A stretch of DNA of 64,000 nt from assembly GCF_022602565.1 (NCBI RefSeq), contig NZ_JALBCV010000007.1:99085-163084 (forward strand). The letters are read 5' to 3'. The notes under the pieces were generated by a model. The model searched no databases. It saw only the letters and a list, made by a program, of their open reading frames with translations, and was not told the origin of the DNA. This document shows, piece by piece, positions 60,257 through 64,000 of the stretch. A program made the position numbers and the translations under genes. Position 1 is the first letter of the stretch, and each line of letters begins with the position of its first letter. The DNA is from Rosenbergiella metrosideri. GTDB taxonomy: Bacteria; Pseudomonadota; Gammaproteobacteria; Enterobacterales; Enterobacteriaceae.

Positions 60257-60437
60257 GTTTTTTTTCGCTAAATTCCAGTTGAAGCATTGAATTTCGCGCC
60301 AATCATTCCCACTATAATTGTTTACGGAAGAACTGATATAGTTTTTCAACATAGTCAGGACCTTTCTGGTTGGTATTATTGCAGGCAAAAATAGACCAAT
60401 GAGACGGGAATACAGCGCTCAACGGTTAGGAGTTATC

Positions 60438-60980
60438 ATGAAAATTGCAAAAGACTTGGTAGTTAGCATTGCTTATCAAGTACGTACTGAAGATGGTGTG
60501 CTGGTTGATGAAGCACCCGTTACAGCACCGCTGGACTACTTACATGGCCACGGCTCTTTAATTTCTGGCTTAGAAAACGCGCTAGACAACCGCGAAGCTG
60601 GTGATAAGTTCGATATCAATGTGCCTGCTAACGACGCTTATGGTCAATATGACGAGAATTTAGTTCAACGCGTTCCTAAAGATGTATTTGTAGGCGTTGA
60701 TGAGCTGCAACCAGGTATGCGTTTCTTAGCAGAGACCGATCAAGGGCCAGTCCCCGTAGAAATCACTGAAGTTGGCGACGACCATGTCGTGGTTGACGGT
60801 AACCACATGCTAGCGGGTCAAAACTTAAGCTTTAATGTTGAAGTTGTGGCAATTCGTGAAGCGACCGAAGAAGAATTAGCACATGGTCACGTACATGGTG
60901 CTGATGGTCATCATCACGACCACGATCACGGCCAGAACGAAGAGGGTTGTGGTACTGGCGGCTGCGGCTGTCATCACTAA
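60438..60980 (+). CDS. slyD: SlyD, FKBP-type prolyl isomerase and nickel metallochaperone
   Basis: Cytosolic isomerase/chaperone that supplies nickel to hydrogenase. ATG 60438 after TAGGAG; 13 upstream in-frame residues rejected. 180 residues (E. coli 196). FKBP and IF (chaperone) domains conserved (YLHGHGSLISGLENAL; VDGNHMLAGQNL). The metal-binding tail is shorter and simpler: one His cluster HHHDHDH and four Cys at the end (GCGTGGCGC) instead of the E. coli CCGGHGHDHGHEH array. Confidence 0.96.
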   Translation: MKIAKDLVVSIAYQVRTEDGVLVDEAPVTAPLDYLHGHGSLISGLENALDNREAGDKFDINVPANDAYGQYDENLVQRVPKDVFVGVDELQPGMRFLAETDQGPVPVEITEVGDDHVVVDGNHMLAGQNLSFNVEVVAIREATEEELAHGHVHGADGHHHDHDHGQNEEGCGTGGCGCHH

Positions 60981-60982
60981 GT

Positions 60983-61011
60983 AAAAAAGGCTGCCTAATG
61001 CAGCCTTTTTT
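60983..61011. terminator. Bidirectional terminator between slyD and slyX
   Basis: AAAAAAGGCTGC (60983-60994) / GCAGCCTTTTTT (61000-61011), loop CTAAT: a 12-bp stem whose A/T arms give a U-run in both directions. Confidence 0.93.
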
Positions 61012-61012
61012 A

Positions 61013-61231
61013 TTAGTAATGTGGTGGGGGAGTCTCTTCAGATTGAGAGGCCACCATAGAAGGCGAAACGGTCTGCAATTTACTGATCAGCAGGCGTAGG
61101 TGTTCCCTCATTTTTGCCATCTCAAGTTCGTGGCTAATCAGTGTCTGATTTAACTCTTCAAGAGTGTGTTCCTGATAAGCGACTTTTGTTTCAAGGTTGT
61201 CCAGTCGTTGAGTTAACTCCTCAACATTCAT
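61013..61231 (-). CDS. slyX: SlyX, small coiled-coil protein
   Basis: 72 residues, as E. coli. Heptad-like coiled coil through most of its length ([24 protein letters not shown]), ending in the conserved PPPHY. Function unknown; commonly convergent with slyD, as here. Confidence 0.93.
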   Translation of the reverse strand: MNVEELTQRLDNLETKVAYQEHTLEELNQTLISHELEMAKMREHLRLLISKLQTVSPSMVASQSEETPPPHY

Positions 61232-61368
61232 AATTCAGTCTCCATCGTAGTAATGACGATCATTATTGACAGTATACCGTTCCCCCCTCGAAGAAATCCT
61301 GTGAAATTCACGATATTTTGTTCACACTTGAAAAACAATATTCTGCCCCAATATGATGAGTTAACCTC

Positions 61369-61396
61369 GAAACTTTATGATGAGCGTATTGTCGTA
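61369..61396 (+). promoter_or_regulatory. Sigma-E-type promoter upstream of fkpA
   Basis: GAAACTT at 61369-61375, 16 bases, then TCGTA at 61392-61396, fitting GGAACTT-N16-TCNNA. fkpA has a sigma-E promoter in E. coli. The implied leader is about 105 bases. Confidence 0.72.
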
Positions 61397-61505
61397 GAGG
61401 GGCCGTTTAACTCGTAATGGTACTGATATTAGCCATTAAAAAGTCATTGTGTAGTCTCTACACTTTTAAAGCGCCAAAGTACCTGACTTTGGTTAGGAGA
61501 TATGG

Positions 61506-62324
61506 ATGAAATCATTGTTTAAAGTCTCACTGTTGGCTGCAACTTTAGCGGTTGGCCTTAACGCCCCTCTAACTATGGCTGCGGAAACCTCTGCTCAGCC
61601 ATCAGGACAAGTTGCACTAAACTCTGCATTTAAAGATCAGAGCCAACAATCGGCTTACGCCCTCGGTGCCTCATTAGGTCGTTACATGGAGAATTCTCTT
61701 AAGGAACAAGAAAAATTAGGTATCAAGCTGGATAATAAGCAATTGATCGCAGGTGTGCAGGATGCGTTCGCAGGGAAAAGCAAGCTTTCAGATAGCGAAG
61801 TTGAGCAAACACTTAAAGCGTTTGAAGGCAATGTAAAAGCTGCCGCACAAGCGAAAATGGCAAAAGATGCTAAAGAGAATACCGATAAAGGTAACGCTTT
61901 CGCTGCAAAATTTGCTAAAGAAAAGGGCGTGAAGAAAACTTCTTCAGGCTTACTTTATAAGGTCGAGAAGCCGGGTACAGGCGCAGCGCCTACTGACAGC
62001 GATACCGTCGTTGTCAACTATAAAGGGACACTGACCGACGGAACGCAGTTCGACAGCTCTTACGATCGTCATGAACCGCTTTCTTTCCGCCTTGATGGAG
62101 TTATCCCAGGCTGGACCGAAGGGTTAAAACACATTAAAAAGGGTGGTAAAATCCAGTTGGTGATTCCACCGGCGCTCGCATATGGCCAGAATGGCGTACC
62201 AGGTATCCCACCGAATTCAACACTAGTGTTTGACGTTGAGTTATTAGACATCAAACCTGCCGCGAAAGGTGACTCAGCGCCACAAGCGCCAGCGGCTGAC
62301 ACCGGCTCAGCAGCTAAAAAGTAA
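61506..62324 (+). CDS. fkpA: FkpA, periplasmic FKBP-type prolyl isomerase and chaperone
   Basis: 272 residues (E. coli 270). Signal peptide of about 25 residues (VSLLAATLAVGLNAPLTMA), N-terminal helical dimerisation domain, C-terminal FKBP domain with YKGTLTDGTQFDSSY and VIPGWTEGL. Ends in an Ala/Pro-rich tail. The sigma-E-type promoter upstream fits its role in envelope stress. Confidence 0.96.
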   Translation: MKSLFKVSLLAATLAVGLNAPLTMAAETSAQPSGQVALNSAFKDQSQQSAYALGASLGRYMENSLKEQEKLGIKLDNKQLIAGVQDAFAGKSKLSDSEVEQTLKAFEGNVKAAAQAKMAKDAKENTDKGNAFAAKFAKEKGVKKTSSGLLYKVEKPGTGAAPTDSDTVVVNYKGTLTDGTQFDSSYDRHEPLSFRLDGVIPGWTEGLKHIKKGGKIQLVIPPALAYGQNGVPGIPPNSTLVFDVELLDIKPAAKGDSAPQAPAADTGSAAKK

Positions 62325-62341
62325 AGCTCTCTCGCATTATC

Positions 62342-62370
62342 AACACCACTGCACACTGCAGTGGTGTTTA
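62342..62370 (+). terminator. Terminator of fkpA
   Basis: 11-bp perfect stem AACACCACTGC (62342-62352) / GCAGTGGTGTT (62358-62368), loop ACACT; only a short T-tract follows. Confidence 0.72.
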
Positions 62371-62502
62371 CCCCTTGCCATCACTTCTTGATTGGCGTAA
62401 ACAATAGTCTTAAAACCCATAATTATTTTACTTCTATATCTTTATCTTTCCGATATTGAGCAATTGGGAATTATCCTTTGTCATATTAGGATGATGTAAG
62501 CT

Positions 62503-63222
62503 ATGTCAAAACCACTGAGTACAACAGACGGCTCAAGGAACATAATGAGCCCTAAATACGCATCTAACGCTCTCGACTATGAAATAGTGCGCTCCTATGA
62601 GTCGATGGTAGAGGGTTTAGCCCTGATGCTGGGTAGTCATTGCGAGGTCGTTCTGCATACTTTGGACAATCTTGAGAGCTCTGCAGTCTGTATTGCCAAT
62701 GGTGAATTAACGGGACGCCAAGTCGGCTCACCCATCACCAATCTTGCCTTACAGACGCTACATGAATTGGACGGGAGAGAGAGCCCACCGTCTCGAACCA
62801 GCTTTACACGCTCAAAAAGTGGCGCATTGATGAAATCGACGACGATTGCGATCAAGAATAGTTCGCAACGTGTTATCGGCCTTCTGTGCATAAATATGAA
62901 TCTAGATGTGCCATTTTCCCAGGTGCTCGCGAACTTTTGCCCATCGGAAATGCAGCATGACAATAACGTTCATTTCGCCAATTCAGTTGACGATCTCGTT
63001 TTGCAAACATTGGAGCATACGATTGAAGAGGTCAGTAATGACCGTTCGGTGGCCAATAACATTAAGAATAGGCAAGTAGTGTTGAATTTATATGCAAAGG
63101 GAATATTTGATATCAAAGACGCGATCAATCAGGTGGCAGATCGTTTGAATATTTCCAAACACACTGTGTATCTTTATATCCGTCAATTCAGGCATGAAGA
63201 CTTTCCCGAAGGAGAGGAATAA
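62503..63222 (+). CDS. yheO: YheO, PAS-like/HTH putative regulator
   Basis: 239 residues (E. coli 240). N-terminal YheO/PAS-like domain (GSHCEVVLHTL; IGLLCINMNLDVPFSQ) and a C-terminal helix-turn-helix (GIFDIKDAINQVADRLNISKHTVYLYIRQF). Putative DNA-binding regulator. Its stop overlaps the tusD start by 1 base (TAATG), placing it in one operon with tusDCB. Confidence 0.94.
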   Translation: MSKPLSTTDGSRNIMSPKYASNALDYEIVRSYESMVEGLALMLGSHCEVVLHTLDNLESSAVCIANGELTGRQVGSPITNLALQTLHELDGRESPPSRTSFTRSKSGALMKSTTIAIKNSSQRVIGLLCINMNLDVPFSQVLANFCPSEMQHDNNVHFANSVDDLVLQTLEHTIEEVSNDRSVANNIKNRQVVLNLYAKGIFDIKDAINQVADRLNISKHTVYLYIRQFRHEDFPEGEE

Positions 63223-63599
63223 TGCGTTACGCATTGGTAATCACTGGCCCAGCGTATGGCACACAAAATGCCACGAGCGCTTGGATGTTCGCTAAAGCAT
63301 TATTGAAAGCTGAACACAGTATAACGTCAATTTTTTTCTACCAAGAGGCAGTAAGTAATGCAAATAAGCTCACATCCCCTGCTAGTGACGAGCATGACTT
63401 GATTGAAGAATGGGTAAAGTTAAGCCGTGATGAAAATATTCCACTGAATATTTGTGTATCAGCCGCTTTACGGCGTGGGGTCGTTGACCAAGACCATGCG
63501 CAAGCCGGTCAGTATAACTTTCACCCGCAATTTAATTTTTCAGGGCTAGGGGAACTCGCTACATCCTTGCTAACCTGTGAACGAGTAATACAATTTTAA
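63222..63599 (+). CDS. tusD: TusD, sulfur relay subunit for tRNA 2-thiouridine
   Basis: Receives persulfide sulfur from TusA in the TusBCD complex and passes it toward TusE/MnmA for thiolation of tRNA wobble uridine. 125 residues (E. coli 128). Catalytic Cys78 in LNICVSAALRRGV is present. Starts on the yheO stop and shares TAATG with tusC. Confidence 0.96.
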   Translation: MRYALVITGPAYGTQNATSAWMFAKALLKAEHSITSIFFYQEAVSNANKLTSPASDEHDLIEEWVKLSRDENIPLNICVSAALRRGVVDQDHAQAGQYNFHPQFNFSGLGELATSLLTCERVIQF

Positions 63600-63958
63600 T
63601 GAACTCGATAGCTTTTATTTTTAAGACGGCTCCCCATGGTTCAAGTACGGGGAGAGAAGGACTTGATGCGTTACTGGCAACGGCAGCGCTGAGTGAAGAG
63701 CTTGGGGTCTTTTTTATCGGTGATGGGATTTTTCAACTTGTTGGCGGCCAACAGCCTAATATAATCTATCAGCGAGACTACATTACCACTTTTAAGCTGC
63801 TTGAACTTTACGATATTGAGAACGTTTATGCTTGCCAGCAATCCTTGAGGATGCGGGGTATCAGTGAACAAGATATGGGCGCCATAGCCGTAACGAGCTT
63901 ACCAATGGGTGAACTTCACCAGCAACTCAGTCATTACGACAAAATCATTAATTTTTAG
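63599..63958 (+). CDS. tusC: TusC, sulfur relay subunit
   Basis: Structural subunit of TusBCD. 119 residues, as E. coli. DsrF/TusC features: FKTAPHGSSTGREGLDALLATAAL near the start and FIGDGIFQLVGGQQP. Overlaps tusD by one base; tusB starts 8 bases after its stop. Confidence 0.96.
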   Translation: MNSIAFIFKTAPHGSSTGREGLDALLATAALSEELGVFFIGDGIFQLVGGQQPNIIYQRDYITTFKLLELYDIENVYACQQSLRMRGISEQDMGAIAVTSLPMGELHQQLSHYDKIINF

Positions 63959-63966
63959 GGGGACAC

Positions 63967-64000
63967 ATGCTTCATCTCATCATGTCCTCTCCAGTAGCTC
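63967..64000 (+). CDS. tusB: TusB, sulfur relay subunit (3' cut by window end)
   Basis: Only the first 11 codons are in the window (MLHLIMSSPVA). ATG 63967 follows GGGGG, and E. coli TusB begins MLHTLHRSPW. Assigned from position after tusDC and the short N-terminal match. Confidence 0.85.
   Translation, partial: MLHLIMSSPVA

Overview
The window is a stretch of chromosome from a gammaproteobacterium of the order Enterobacterales. Almost every protein aligns over its whole length with an E. coli K-12 housekeeping protein, often at the same length (OmpR 239, EnvZ 450, Crp 210, TrpS 334, Pck 540 residues), and gene order follows the E. coli ftsY-to-tusB region with many deletions. Base composition is moderate by eye. 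The compact layout suggests an Erwiniaceae-like or other reduced-genome member; I cannot fix the genus from sequence alone. I saw no insertion sequence, prophage, CRISPR array, tRNA or rRNA.

Layout. 1-3.8 kb: ftsY(5' cut)-ftsE-ftsX and rpoH. 3.9-8.9 kb: glycerol-3-phosphate uptake operon ugpBAECQ behind tandem Pho boxes. 8.9-13.2 kb: a yhhA-like gene, the Fur-controlled small RNA RyhB, pirin yhhW, gntR and gntKU. 13.2-18.9 kb: yhgN, asd, and glpD diverging from glpEGR over two GlpR operators. 18.9-24.3 kb: nfuA-gntX, bioH, a small monooxygenase-like gene, tex/yhgF, greB. 24.4-32.7 kb: ompR-envZ, pckA, hslR-hslO, igaA, nudE. 32.7-38.8 kb: mrcA diverging from the DNA-uptake cluster hofMNOPQ. 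39.1-45.3 kb: aroK-aroB-damX-dam-rpe-gph-trpS. 45.3-52.8 kb: tsgA, ppiA, pabA, argD behind ARG boxes, yhfK, crp, yhfA. 52.8-64 kb: prkB, yheT-yheU, a LysE-type exporter, yheS, kefGB, yheV, slyD, slyX, fkpA, yheO and tusDC(B, cut).

The genes work in recognisable sets: SRP docking and divisome regulation (ftsYEX), heat and envelope stress (rpoH, hslRO, fkpA, igaA, ompR/envZ), glycerol-3-phosphate use (ugp, glpD, glpEGR), gluconate uptake, tRNA thiolation (tusDCB), and DNA adenine methylation. Genes present at these junctions in E. coli but missing here include liv, ggt, yhhX/Y, glg, mal, gntT, yrfG, nir-cysG and fic.

The observation most worth checking is glpG. The encoded rhomboid keeps Ser201, Asn154 and His145, but the catalytic His254 is Tyr and the oxyanion His150 is Gln. 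The reading frame is otherwise intact, so it looks like a conserved but proteolytically dead rhomboid. Other points of interest are a RyhB homologue with a diverged 5' half, two DnaA boxes around a sigma-E-type rpoH promoter, and two genes (bioH-yhgF interval and yheT-yheS interval) without counterparts at these places in E. coli.
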